DNA of 19,075 bases from Bacteroidetes bacterium UBA6161. GTDB lineage: Bacteria; Bacteroidota; Bacteroidia; NS11-12g; UBA955. This document shows positions 6,831-14,638 of the stretch, piece by piece. The notes beneath the pieces are model-generated. The model had not been told where the DNA came from. It saw only the letters and a program-made list of their open reading frames with translations, and did no database searches. The position numbers and the translations under genes were made by a program. Within the stretch, counting starts at the first letter, position 1; every line of letters starts with the position of its first letter. The DNA lies in assembly GCA_002422315.1 (NCBI GenBank), contig DIUJ01000026.1, positions 19,663 through 38,737 on the forward strand, read 5' to 3'.

Positions 6831-8198
6831 ATGAACCAAGAACAAATTATAGTAGCCTTAGCAAGTGCCCCTATGCAATCTGCCATACATTTGATTCGTA
6901 TATCTGGCAAAGGCTGTATTTCTCTGGTAAATAAGTTTTTTAAAGGGAAAAACTTAGAAAAAACCAATCCAAACCAACAACTGTATGGACATATTGTAAA
7001 CCAAGAAGGCAAGACTATAGACGAGGTAATGCTTTGCTGTTTTCATGCACCTAAATCCTATACCAAAGAAGAAATGGTAGAAATCAGTTGCCATGGCTCT
7101 GTGTATATAGCTCAAAAAATCATGCATCTTTTGTGTGAAAATGGAGCCCGACCAGCCGCCGCAGGTGAATTTACACAACGTGCTTACCTAAACGGAAGAT
7201 TTGACTTAGCCCAAGCGGAAGCAGTTGCAGACCTTATAGGCGCAGAAACCGAAGAAGCTATAAAACTTGCCATGTATCAACTAAAAGGAGGTATTAGCAA
7301 TAAAATAGACCTGCTGCGAACAGATATTCTAAACTTTTTATCTCTACTCGAGCTTGAATTGGATTTTGCCGAAGAAGATGTAGAATTTGCAAACAGGCAA
7401 CAACTTGAAGACACAATAACTCAGACTATACATCATGTAGTTCAACTTATAGGTAGTTTTAAAACAGGAAATGCAGTTAAAAATGGAATTCCTCTTGTTA
7501 TTGCAGGCAAACCCAATGCGGGTAAATCTACCTTACTAAACCATTTACTAAACGAAGAAAGGGCTATAGTTTCCGATATACCGGGAACAACCCGAGACAC
7601 CATTGAAGAAAGATTTTATTTCTCAGGTCTGCAATTTAATCTAATAGACACCGCAGGAATAAGACAAAATACAGACAGCAGCATAGAACAAATTGGCATA
7701 GAACGTACTTTACAAAAACTTGAAATTGCAGAAATAATCTTCTATATGTTCGATATGCAAGACATTACAGATATTGAAAAACAAGTTTCGGAAATTAAAC
7801 AATGTAATAAAAAAGTATTTTGGATAGTAAACAAAAGCGATAAACAAACCAATACCCCAGAATGGGAAGCGCTTGCTAAAAAAGAAAAAATAGACTTACT
7901 ATATGTTTCTGCGGCACACCACCATACAGAAGCCCTTACACAAAGTTTACAGGAGTATATACAAAGAGAATATCTTGGTAGAGATTATGCCATAACCAAC
8001 CAAAGGCACTTGCATGCACTGCAGCAAACCAAAGAATCGCTTAGCAAAGGGATGGAAGCATTGCAAAATGGTTTTTCAGGTGAAATTGTGGTATTTGAAT
8101 TAAAACAAGCAGTAGAGAATCTAGGAAGTATAACTGGAAAAATAAGCAACGACGAGGTGCTCGGTAATATTTTTAGCAAGTTTTGTATCGGAAAGTAA
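6831..8198 (+). CDS. mnmE: tRNA modification GTPase MnmE (TrmE)
   Basis: The 455-residue product is full length for the family. The N-terminal tetrahydrofolate-binding domain (residues 1-120) includes VEISCHGS and GEFTQRAYLNGRFDLAQAEA. A helical domain follows, with an inserted G domain carrying G1 GKPNAGKS (226-233), DTAG and NKSD. The C-terminus ends in the conserved CIGK with Cys452. MnmE works with MnmG to place the (carboxymethyl)aminomethyl group on U34 of tRNAs reading two-fold split codon boxes; mnmG is not in the window. No -7 element precedes it, so it is probably read through from the glycosyltransferase gene. A hairpin terminator follows its stop. Confidence 0.98.
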   Translation: MNQEQIIVALASAPMQSAIHLIRISGKGCISLVNKFFKGKNLEKTNPNQQLYGHIVNQEGKTIDEVMLCCFHAPKSYTKEEMVEISCHGSVYIAQKIMHLLCENGARPAAAGEFTQRAYLNGRFDLAQAEAVADLIGAETEEAIKLAMYQLKGGISNKIDLLRTDILNFLSLLELELDFAEEDVEFANRQQLEDTITQTIHHVVQLIGSFKTGNAVKNGIPLVIAGKPNAGKSTLLNHLLNEERAIVSDIPGTTRDTIEERFYFSGLQFNLIDTAGIRQNTDSSIEQIGIERTLQKLEIAEIIFYMFDMQDITDIEKQVSEIKQCNKKVFWIVNKSDKQTNTPEWEALAKKEKIDLLYVSAAHHHTEALTQSLQEYIQREYLGRDYAITNQRHLHALQQTKESLSKGMEALQNGFSGEIVVFELKQAVENLGSITGKISNDEVLGNIFSKFCIGK

Positions 8199-8229
8199 CC
8201 GCTGCAAAAATAGCAACTCAAAACAAACT

Positions 8230-8257
8230 AAAAGGCCATTATTTCTAATGGCCTTTT
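8230..8257. terminator. bidirectional hairpin terminator between mnmE and the convergent envelope-protein gene
   Basis: AAAAGGCCATTA (8230-8241) pairs perfectly with TAATGGCCTTTT (8246-8257) around a 4-base loop. It has a T-tract on the right and an A-tract on the left, so it can stop both mnmE transcripts and leftward transcripts from the gene ending at 8269. Confidence 0.88.
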
Positions 8258-8268
8258 TCATGTAAATG

Positions 8269-9159
8269 CTATATTTTGTAGTACCACTTTAGATTTGGGA
8301 GTGGCAAGGGGAAGCTTTCCCCATCAGCCCTAAACGCAGAAAAACCAAACTGAAAGGAGCTGTTGTTATTTTTTCTATGCAATCTAATCGCTGGCGTTAG
8401 TACGGCTACTGCGCCTTCATCCTCCGGAAACAATAAAATTGAGTCAAACACAAAAGTAATGTTCTTGTTTACCTTGGTCATGCCGGCAATGGATGCAAGA
8501 GGAATACTTGAATATTCTCCATCAATTCCAGCTATACCATAACCTCCAGAAAAATTGATATTTTTTTGCTTATCCCCAAAAGTAACCATTCCAAATGGCA
8601 AACCAAGAAAAATATCTGGTCTGGCCCAAGACATTGTTCCAACCAAGGCTCCAACTCCTATATGAAAATCCTTTTCTACACTGTATGTATATTTTACAGA
8701 ACCTACCATAGGTGTACCAAACCATGTGGTTAAAATTCCTACTCCTAAATTCTTAGAAACCCCAAAATGAACTTCTGGACCATATAAATTAATAGAATAA
8801 TAACTCTCCCCTTTTTCTATAGGCAATGCATTGGTGGTAAAATCATACCTTGTAGCAAAAACCTCATTTTCTCTCACTTCTCCATTATCGGTCAATGCCC
8901 CTGCTTTTACTTTTTCTATTTTTTTTATTTCATGGGCCGGGATGTATACTTTTCTTCCATCCAATAATTCTACCAATATTTCTCTTGCATCTTCAGATAA
9001 AATTTCACCTACAAATTCTGAACCATCATTTTTTGTGATCTTAGACAATTCTTTCGTAGGTAAAGTATCTATTTCTGAGGAGAAAACTGAATTTTCGAAG
9101 AATGCTTCACTTTGCATGCTTGCAAAAATCAGTATAAGAATAAATGTGATTTTTTTCAT
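8269..9159 (-). CDS. unidentified envelope protein, signal peptide plus probable beta-barrel
   Basis: I do not recognise a named family. The 296-residue product begins with a signal peptide (KKITFILILIFASMQSEA). Residues about 35-85 form a small beta-rich unit with DGSEFVGEIL and DGRKVYIPAHEIKKIEKV, which looks like an SH3/Sm-like fold common in Bacteroidota envelope proteins. The rest alternates aromatic and glycine-rich strands, such as YSINLYGPEVHFG and FQFGFSAFRADG, and ends LKWYYKI, as expected of an outer-membrane beta-barrel. The frame extends up to a TTG at 9183, but that TTG is inside the -7 element 9181-9188, so the ATG at 9159 is the start. The gene is monocistronic. Outer-membrane location is inference. 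Confidence 0.75.
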   Translation of the reverse strand: MKKITFILILIFASMQSEAFFENSVFSSEIDTLPTKELSKITKNDGSEFVGEILSEDAREILVELLDGRKVYIPAHEIKKIEKVKAGALTDNGEVRENEVFATRYDFTTNALPIEKGESYYSINLYGPEVHFGVSKNLGVGILTTWFGTPMVGSVKYTYSVEKDFHIGVGALVGTMSWARPDIFLGLPFGMVTFGDKQKNINFSGGYGIAGIDGEYSSIPLASIAGMTKVNKNITFVFDSILLFPEDEGAVAVLTPAIRLHRKNNNSSFQFGFSAFRADGESFPLPLPNLKWYYKI

Positions 9160-9180
9160 GTCTTTGTTTAAGTTAAGTAT

Positions 9181-9188
9181 CAAAAATA
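9181..9188 (-). promoter_or_regulatory. -7 element TATTTTTG of the envelope-protein gene
   Basis: A minus-strand TAnnTTTG match lies 21 bases upstream of the ATG at 9159. It overlaps the alternative TTG start at 9183 and so rules that start out if the promoter is real. Confidence 0.5.
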
Positions 9189-9260
9189 AAATAGTACCTC
9201 ATAAAAAAAAATGACTTTTATATGCCTATTTTTATAGTATTGATTTTCTGTACTTTAAAT

Positions 9261-9965
9261 TTACACGCAGTTACCCTCAGAATTACATAGTGCATCAGAA
9301 TTTCCCAAAACAGAAGTTTTTTGAGAAAATTGAAGGGCTGTTTGCAGTACTTGTTCAAAAACCCTATCGTCTTGTGCTCCTGAAATTACTGCTTTTTCAT
9401 TTATTAAGAAAAAAGGCACCCCTCTTATGTCCATCTGATGTGCAGCATATAGGTCCATTTGTACTATATTAGTATATTCTTCTGATTCTAATGCAAGTAT
9501 TGCCTCTTGTTTTGATAACCCTATTTTTTCTACAAGCTCAATAAGTTCCGATTCTTTGCTTAAATCTCTATTTTCTGTAAAATACGCATACATAAGAATT
9601 TCTTTCATTTCACTAGACTTATTGAATTTCTTGGTCCATTGCCAAAGTTTATGTGCTTGATGAGTATTAAAAGTCAAAGCATTTTCAAAATTAAACTGTA
9701 TATTGTATGCTTTTCCGTTTGCCTTTATATGTTCGTACATACCCTCTAATTGTTCTCTTGAAATATTTTTCCTCTCTGATAGATATTGACTTGTAGCAAC
9801 AGATTCTCCTAAAGGAAAACTTGGGTCTAATTGGAAACTATGCCAAACAACTTCTATTTGTTCTTTTGCATTTAACTTATCTATTGCTTGGAATAACTTA
9901 TTTTTTCCTATGTAACAAAAAGGGCATACTATGTCGCTCCAAATTTCAATTTTCACTTTTTGCAT
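9261..9965 (-). CDS. DsbA-family (FrnE-like) thiol oxidoreductase
   Basis: The 234-residue product carries the thioredoxin-fold active site CPFC (Cys14, Cys17) after a first strand KIEIWSDIV. A helical insert follows, and then the cis-proline segment RGVPFFLINEK. There is no signal peptide, so it acts in the cytoplasm, as is usual for the FrnE branch. Two further cysteines sit in the last residues (CNSEGNCV), a second potential redox pair as seen in other Bacteroidota members. It is the last gene of a likely operon, 23 bases after the lipocalin gene. Substrates are unknown; a role in thiol redox balance or oxidative stress is inferred from the family. Confidence 0.9.
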   Translation of the reverse strand: MQKVKIEIWSDIVCPFCYIGKNKLFQAIDKLNAKEQIEVVWHSFQLDPSFPLGESVATSQYLSERKNISREQLEGMYEHIKANGKAYNIQFNFENALTFNTHQAHKLWQWTKKFNKSSEMKEILMYAYFTENRDLSKESELIELVEKIGLSKQEAILALESEEYTNIVQMDLYAAHQMDIRGVPFFLINEKAVISGAQDDRVFEQVLQTALQFSQKTSVLGNSDALCNSEGNCV

Positions 9966-9988
9966 CTTATTTTCTTAATTCTATATAC

Positions 9989-10531
9989 TTAAGGTATTGT
10001 TTTTTGAATAGTTTTTTGAAGTTTCTCAAGGTCAAATTCTTGAACTTTTAATTTTTGTAAGATAGCGTCATACACTTTTTCTTCCATTTGTGGTGTCCTA
10101 CTCAATATCCACAGATATTTCTTGTTTGGGTGACTAACTACTGCATAAGAGTAATCTTCTGCTAAATCTATAATCCAATATTTGCCTCTAAAAGGCCAAA
10201 AAAACTGAACCTTGAGTTTTGCATTGCCACTATTTTTTGTAATGTAAGCCTTGCCTTGTATAGAAGTCTCTTTGCCATTTATACTGTCCTTGTTGCATTT
10301 ATTTCCTACTATTACATATCCATTTTCTGTAGGTGTATATTCTGCTGTGGTGCAATGACAACCCTTTTGGAAGCGCTGTGGAAAGGATGCAATCTCATAC
10401 CATTTCCCTGAATATTTTTCCAGGTCAACATAAGGCACTGTTTGCAGGTTCGTAAACGAAGTAATAAGGCTATATAAGCCTACTAACACGATTACGGATA
10501 AAGTAATATATATCCACATTTTTCTTTTCAT
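9989..10531 (-). CDS. Blc-like lipocalin
   Basis: The 180-residue product has a hydrophobic N-terminus (about residues 6-25) followed by the lipocalin signature GKWYEIASFPQRFQKGC at 42-58 and the C-terminal YLWILSRTP block. These are the conserved regions of bacterial lipocalin Blc, which binds fatty acids or lysophospholipids in the envelope. Unlike E. coli Blc it has no Cys at the end of the signal segment, so it is probably membrane-anchored by an uncleaved helix or released, not lipidated. Cys58 and Cys60 are close to the barrel mouth. Its start overlaps the upstream lipoprotein stop (ATGA), and the FrnE-like gene follows 23 bases later. Confidence 0.92.
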   Translation of the reverse strand: MKRKMWIYITLSVIVLVGLYSLITSFTNLQTVPYVDLEKYSGKWYEIASFPQRFQKGCHCTTAEYTPTENGYVIVGNKCNKDSINGKETSIQGKAYITKNSGNAKLKVQFFWPFRGKYWIIDLAEDYSYAVVSHPNKKYLWILSRTPQMEEKVYDAILQKLKVQEFDLEKLQKTIQKTIP

Positions 10532-10989
10532 AATTTAAAGTAAATATTGCTTTTGGCTTCTATATAAGTTCTTTTATGGAACTCCATGTCGAAATATTCA
10601 GCACTTCCTTTAGAACCTTTTATTCTTTTGGAGGTCCTTCCTATTTCTAAATCATTTTTATCTTTTGCTACTATCTTAATTTCTCGATCAAAATCTTCAT
10701 TAAAAATGAAGTAAATAGTAAGTAAATTGTTTTCCCCACCATTTGGAGAAGAGAGAATAGAATACTTTCCATTTTCTAAACCCAATGCAATTAGAGTACT
10801 GTCTAAAAACACCTTACAGTCTAGGCTTTGCCCTATGCCTTTGCCTACTCCCTCTATAAAATCGGAAGCTGTTTCGCCTACCACTTCGCCACCTTTATTT
10901 ACTACTTTTTTTGCGGTATCTGAAACATTATTGCATGCTATTGTTAGGTAAAATGGGATAAATACGAAATAAAAGTATACAGGTCTCAT
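10528..10989 (-). CDS. small lipoprotein of unknown function
   Basis: The 153-residue product has a signal peptide ending LTIAC (Cys19), a typical lipobox. A Gly/Lys/Val-rich stretch follows (about 30-52), and then a beta-rich C-terminal half including LLTIYFIFNEDFDREIKIVA. I recognise no family. It is the first gene of a likely three-gene unit with the lipocalin (4-base overlap) and the FrnE-like protein. That placement suggests an envelope-associated partner of the lipocalin; this is inference from position only. Confidence 0.8.
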   Translation of the reverse strand: MRPVYFYFVFIPFYLTIACNNVSDTAKKVVNKGGEVVGETASDFIEGVGKGIGQSLDCKVFLDSTLIALGLENGKYSILSSPNGGENNLLTIYFIFNEDFDREIKIVAKDKNDLEIGRTSKRIKGSKGSAEYFDMEFHKRTYIEAKSNIYFKL

Positions 10990-10993
10990 AGTC

Positions 10994-11001
10994 CAAAGTT
11001 A
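10994..11001 (-). promoter_or_regulatory. -7 element TAACTTTG of the lipoprotein-lipocalin-FrnE unit
   Basis: A minus-strand TAnnTTTG match ends only 4 bases before the lipoprotein ATG. A possible -33 TTG (11026-11024) lies 22 bases further up, inside the hppA terminator hairpin loop. This is the tightest promoter-to-start spacing in the window. Confidence 0.5.
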
Positions 11002-11005
11002 CATA

Positions 11006-11040
11006 AAAAAAGCCATCCTTTTTCAAGAGATGGCTTTTTT
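11006..11040 (-). terminator. hppA terminator hairpin
   Basis: AAAAAAGCCATC (11006-11017) pairs with GATGGCTTTTTT (11029-11040), a 12-bp stem with an 11-base loop. It starts 16 bases after the hppA stop codon, with a U-tract in the leftward direction. Confidence 0.85.
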
Positions 11041-11056
11041 AAAATAAATATTAAAT

Positions 11057-13420
11057 TTAATTTGTGATTACATCATTGGTTTGAACAGGTATTTCTTGTT
11101 CTTGTATACTTGAATTTTCTTCCTCGTTTTTAGCTTTAGGCGCTTTGCAACAAGCAGAAGCTTTTGAGCAGGTAGTGTGATCGTCTTTAGAGCAAGCTTC
11201 TTCGTTTGAACAACCAGCGTGACTCATGCTTATTTCCGTTTGTTTCATGTCTTTTTGGCAACAAGCAGCATCTGTGCAATCTTGGCCAATACCATTGATA
11301 TGTGGTGCAATTACAAGTGCTACAATTGACATTAACTTAATAAGAATGTTCATGGATGGGCCAGAAGTATCTTTAAATGGATCGCCTACAGTATCTCCGG
11401 TTACAGAAGCCTTGTGTGGCTCAGATTTTTTATAAAAAGTTTCTCCATCTATCACTACACCTTTTTCAAAAGATTTTTTAGCATTATCCCATGCTCCACC
11501 AGCATTGTTTTGGAAAATACCCATAAGAACCCCAGAAACAGTAACCCCAGCCAAAAGACCACCCAAAACTTCGGGGCCAAATATGAATCCAACGAGTACT
11601 GGTGTTACAAGAGCAATTGCTCCAGGAAGCATCATTTCTCTGATAGAAGCTTTGGTAGATATTTCTACACATTTTTCATATTCTGGTTTTGCTTTGTATT
11701 CCATTATTCCAGGAATCTCACGAAACTGTCTTCTTACTTCATTTACCATATCCATAGCAGCTCTACCTACAGCCGCAATTGCAAGAGAAGAGAATATGAA
11801 AGGAATCATTCCCCCTACAAACAAACCAGCCAAAACATCTGCTTTGTATATATCAATAGAATCTATGCCAGCCAAGCCTACAAATGCTGCAAATAATGCA
11901 AGGGAAGTAAGCGCGGCAGATGCTATCGCAAAACCCTTACCAGTAGCAGCTGTAGTATTTCCTACTGCATCCAAATTATCTGTTCTACCCCTTACTTCTT
12001 CAGGTAATTGGCTCATTTCTGCAATACCGCCTGCATTGTCTGCTATCGGCCCAAAAGCATCAATAGCCAATTGCATAGCAGTTGTTGCCATCATACCGGC
12101 AGCAGCAATTGCCACACCGTATAAACCAGCTAACTCAAAAGAACCATAAATACCTGCAGCAAGAACCAAAATTGGCAATACTGTAGATTCCATTCCAATG
12201 GACAAACCTCCAATAATATTGGTAGCATGACCTGTAGCGGATTGTTTAATAATTGACATTACGGGGCGTTTGCCCATAGAAGTATAATATTCGGTGATGA
12301 TGCTCATAAGTGCACCAACTACAAGACCAAGTACAATGGCATAAAAAACTTGTAAGTTGGTAAATGAAACACCTCTAATTTCCATATTTTCAGGAAGCAT
12401 CCACATAACGGCTACAAAAGAAGCTAAACCGGTAAGGATGATGGAAGACCAGTTGCCAAGATTTAATGCATTTTGTACGTTTGAATCTTCTCCTTTAATT
12501 CTTACAAAGAAAGTACCCACTATAGAAAACAAAAGTCCTAAACCGGCAATAACCATTGGCAATAAAATTGGAGAGAAACCATTTAATCCGTCTGCAAAAA
12601 CGCCATCTACTTTTTCCATCACAATTTCTTGGCCTAGCACCATGGTTGCTAATATAGTTGCTACATAAGAACCAAAAAGGTCTGCACCCATTCCTGCTAC
12701 GTCCCCTACGTTATCGCCTACGTTATCCGCTATAGTTGCTGGATTTCTTACGTCATCTTCAGGAATTCCCGCCTCTACTTTACCTACTAAGTCTGCTCCT
12801 ACATCCGCTGCTTTGGTATAAATACCGCCACCTACACGTGCAAACAGTGCTATAGATTCTGCACCAAGAGAAAAACCAGTTAATACTTCAATCGCAGTTT
12901 TCATTTGAACACTGTCAACTTCTACCACATTAAATGCTTTAAGAAAAACAATGAACAATCCTCCTAATCCGAAAATTGCTAAACCAGCAACTCCTAGGCC
13001 CATTACTGTTCCTCCTGTAAAGGAAACTTTAAGTGCGAAAGGTAAGCTTGTTCTTGCAGCTTGCGTAGTTCTCACGTTTGCTTTGGTTGCAATATTCATC
13101 CCTATATAGCCTGCAAGTGCAGACAATACAGAACCAATTACAAAAGAAACAGCGATAATAGGATGTGAATGAACACCCTCCGCTGTAGAAGTTCCGCTCC
13201 ATGCCAACAATAAACCTGCTATAATCACAAAATAAGAAAGAACTTTCCATTCTGCTTTTAGAAAAGCCATTGCACCTTTTGCAATAAAACCAGCAAGTTC
13301 TTGCATGTTTGCATCCCCTGCATCTTGTTTGCTCACCCAAGCCGATTTAATAGCCATAATTAATAGGCCTAATAAACCAAAAACCGGAATGGAGTAAAGA
13401 ATTAGATCATTTGTACTCAT
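11057..13420 (-). CDS. hppA: membrane-bound K+-dependent pyrophosphatase, probably H+-pumping, with Cys-rich tail
   Basis: The 787-residue product couples PPi hydrolysis to ion export. The catalytic signatures are present: GGGIYTKAADVGADLVGK, then D223-D240 with DVRNPATIADN and DNVGDNVGD. The GNTTAATGKG motif has Ala491 and Gly494, the residues of K+-dependent members; K+-independent ones have Lys and Thr. The Glu of Na+ pumps (GADLFES) is Gly250 here, while a Glu appears one helix earlier in GAES (E188). That arrangement is, as far as I recall, found in the Flavobacterium-type H+ pumps. From about residue 713 an unusual ~75-residue tail contains eight Cys and two His. In this family the C-terminus faces away from the cytoplasm, so the tail should be periplasmic. 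The gene is monocistronic with its own terminator. Confidence 0.96.
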   Translation of the reverse strand: MSTNDLILYSIPVFGLLGLLIMAIKSAWVSKQDAGDANMQELAGFIAKGAMAFLKAEWKVLSYFVIIAGLLLAWSGTSTAEGVHSHPIIAVSFVIGSVLSALAGYIGMNIATKANVRTTQAARTSLPFALKVSFTGGTVMGLGVAGLAIFGLGGLFIVFLKAFNVVEVDSVQMKTAIEVLTGFSLGAESIALFARVGGGIYTKAADVGADLVGKVEAGIPEDDVRNPATIADNVGDNVGDVAGMGADLFGSYVATILATMVLGQEIVMEKVDGVFADGLNGFSPILLPMVIAGLGLLFSIVGTFFVRIKGEDSNVQNALNLGNWSSIILTGLASFVAVMWMLPENMEIRGVSFTNLQVFYAIVLGLVVGALMSIITEYYTSMGKRPVMSIIKQSATGHATNIIGGLSIGMESTVLPILVLAAGIYGSFELAGLYGVAIAAAGMMATTAMQLAIDAFGPIADNAGGIAEMSQLPEEVRGRTDNLDAVGNTTAATGKGFAIASAALTSLALFAAFVGLAGIDSIDIYKADVLAGLFVGGMIPFIFSSLAIAAVGRAAMDMVNEVRRQFREIPGIMEYKAKPEYEKCVEISTKASIREMMLPGAIALVTPVLVGFIFGPEVLGGLLAGVTVSGVLMGIFQNNAGGAWDNAKKSFEKGVVIDGETFYKKSEPHKASVTGDTVGDPFKDTSGPSMNILIKLMSIVALVIAPHINGIGQDCTDAACCQKDMKQTEISMSHAGCSNEEACSKDDHTTCSKASACCKAPKAKNEEENSSIQEQEIPVQTNDVITN

Positions 13421-13459
13421 ATTTGTTTCGTTATTTCTGTTTTTAAAATTAAAGGGTGC

Positions 13460-13467
13460 GAAAATAC
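13460..13467 (-). promoter_or_regulatory. hppA -7-like element TATTTTCG
   Basis: On the minus strand TATTTTCG followed by CACCC differs from TAnnTTTG at one base and lies 39 bases before the hppA ATG. The same TTTCG variant precedes the aconitase gene. No clear -33 element was identified. Confidence 0.4.
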
Positions 13468-13539
13468 ATCTTTTCTCTAAATACCTAAAATTAAATTTTC
13501 CTTACTAAATTGATTGTTAAAATTCTGAAATTAATTGTA

Positions 13540-14565
13540 CTATATACCTTTAGAAAGATTTAAAAAATCCAAGATATTATTCCTAAACAGTTTGTTTCTT
13601 GTTTCTTCCCCAAGGTCAGTCATTTCCTCAATAAAACGGCCGTGTTCTAAATCGCCCAATGGGAAAGGATAATCCGTTCCGTAACATATTTTATCCTCTC
13701 CTATTTTCTTAATCAAAAATCGCAATGCATCTTGGTCATGGGTTATGCCATCTACCCAAAACTTGCCTGCATAAGTATATGGGTCTTCTACTTGATTTAT
13801 ATTTACCAAATCAGGCCTACAATGCCAGCCATGCGAAACCCTTCCTATAGTAAAAGGAAAAGCACCTCCTGCATGAGCAAACATTACTTTCAATTTGGGG
13901 AATTTGTCAAAAACCCCTCCAAATAGCATAGAACATATAGCCCTAGAAGTTTCAGCTGGCATACCTACTAGCCATGGAAGCCAAAATTTCTTGATTTTTT
14001 CTTCACCCAACATTTGCCAAGGATGAACAAAAATAGGAACATTCAAGGACTCAGCCGCCTCCCAAAATGGAAATAAACTTTCATCATCTAAGTTCATGTT
14101 GTTTATGTTGGAGCCTATTTGCAATCCTGCCAATCCGATTTTTTTCGCTCTTTCCATTTCTTGAATAGCAAATCCAGTATGCTGCATTGGAACTGTCCCT
14201 AGGCCTACAAACCTTCCTGATGGATGATTCTGAATTTCTACAATGTGGTCATTCAAAAAAATAGACCAATCCAATGTATGTTCTGCTTTTGCCCAGTAAT
14301 TAAACAAAACTGGAATAGTACATAAAACCATTTTCTCTACGCCAAATGCATCCATCTCTGGCAATATGGCATTGGGATCATAGCAGTTGGGCAGCACCTC
14401 TCTAAAAAATGTGCCATCGTCCTTAAACAAACTAACTGTATCTTTTTCTGAATTATATACAGGTTTAATAAATCCTTCGTATCCATACTTCTCTTTTAAA
14501 TCTGGCCAATTTTTAGGCATAATATGGGCATGACTATCTATTTTACCTTGGAATTTCTTAAACAT
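13540..14565 (-). CDS. 2-amino-3-carboxymuconate-6-semialdehyde decarboxylase (ACMSD)
   Basis: The 341-residue product is an amidohydrolase-fold decarboxylase very like animal ACMSD. The N-terminal IDSHAHIMPKNWP gives metal ligands H12 and H14, H181 lies in FVHPWQ, H231 in FAHAGGAFPF and D298 in GTDYPFPLG. The last three are spaced as in the human enzyme (His174, His224, Asp291). ACMSD removes CO2 from 2-amino-3-carboxymuconate semialdehyde in the tryptophan/kynurenine (3-hydroxyanthranilate) degradation pathway, diverting flux from NAD synthesis. No other pathway gene is in the window. It is leftward and divergent from the SpecificRecomb gene. A related metal-dependent decarboxylase is the alternative, but the match along the whole length is close. 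Confidence 0.9.
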   Translation of the reverse strand: MFKKFQGKIDSHAHIMPKNWPDLKEKYGYEGFIKPVYNSEKDTVSLFKDDGTFFREVLPNCYDPNAILPEMDAFGVEKMVLCTIPVLFNYWAKAEHTLDWSIFLNDHIVEIQNHPSGRFVGLGTVPMQHTGFAIQEMERAKKIGLAGLQIGSNINNMNLDDESLFPFWEAAESLNVPIFVHPWQMLGEEKIKKFWLPWLVGMPAETSRAICSMLFGGVFDKFPKLKVMFAHAGGAFPFTIGRVSHGWHCRPDLVNINQVEDPYTYAGKFWVDGITHDQDALRFLIKKIGEDKICYGTDYPFPLGDLEHGRFIEEMTDLGEETRNKLFRNNILDFLNLSKGI

Positions 14566-14570
14566 AGCCG

Positions 14571-14578
14571 CAAATTAA
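14571..14578 (-). promoter_or_regulatory. degenerate -7 element of the ACMSD gene
   Basis: TTAATTTG on the minus strand has one mismatch to TAnnTTTG and ends 5 bases before the ATG, the same close spacing as at several other genes here. No -33 element was identified. Confidence 0.3.
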
Positions 14579-14630
14579 ACCAAATTACACGGATTTTTGA
14601 AAACACCATTCCTTTTTAACTTATAAAAAG

Positions 14631-14638
14631 TAAATTTG
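14631..14638 (+). promoter_or_regulatory. -7 element TAAATTTG of the SpecificRecomb gene
   Basis: A perfect TAnnTTTG match. Its last three bases are the in-frame TTG at 14636, which therefore cannot be the start codon if this is the promoter. The in-frame ATG at 14648 follows 9 bases after the element. Confidence 0.5.

Noticed and set aside
11226..12668. Several long plus-strand open frames antisense to hppA
   Set aside because: They lie opposite a full-length conserved gene, show no family features and are the usual by-product of its codon pattern.
1079..14565. Shared kynurenine theme: MbnH (protein-bound kynurenine) and ACMSD (free kynurenine pathway) in one window
   Set aside because: The two chemistries are unrelated, the genes are 11 kb apart in different units and there is no regulatory link; coincidence is the simpler reading.
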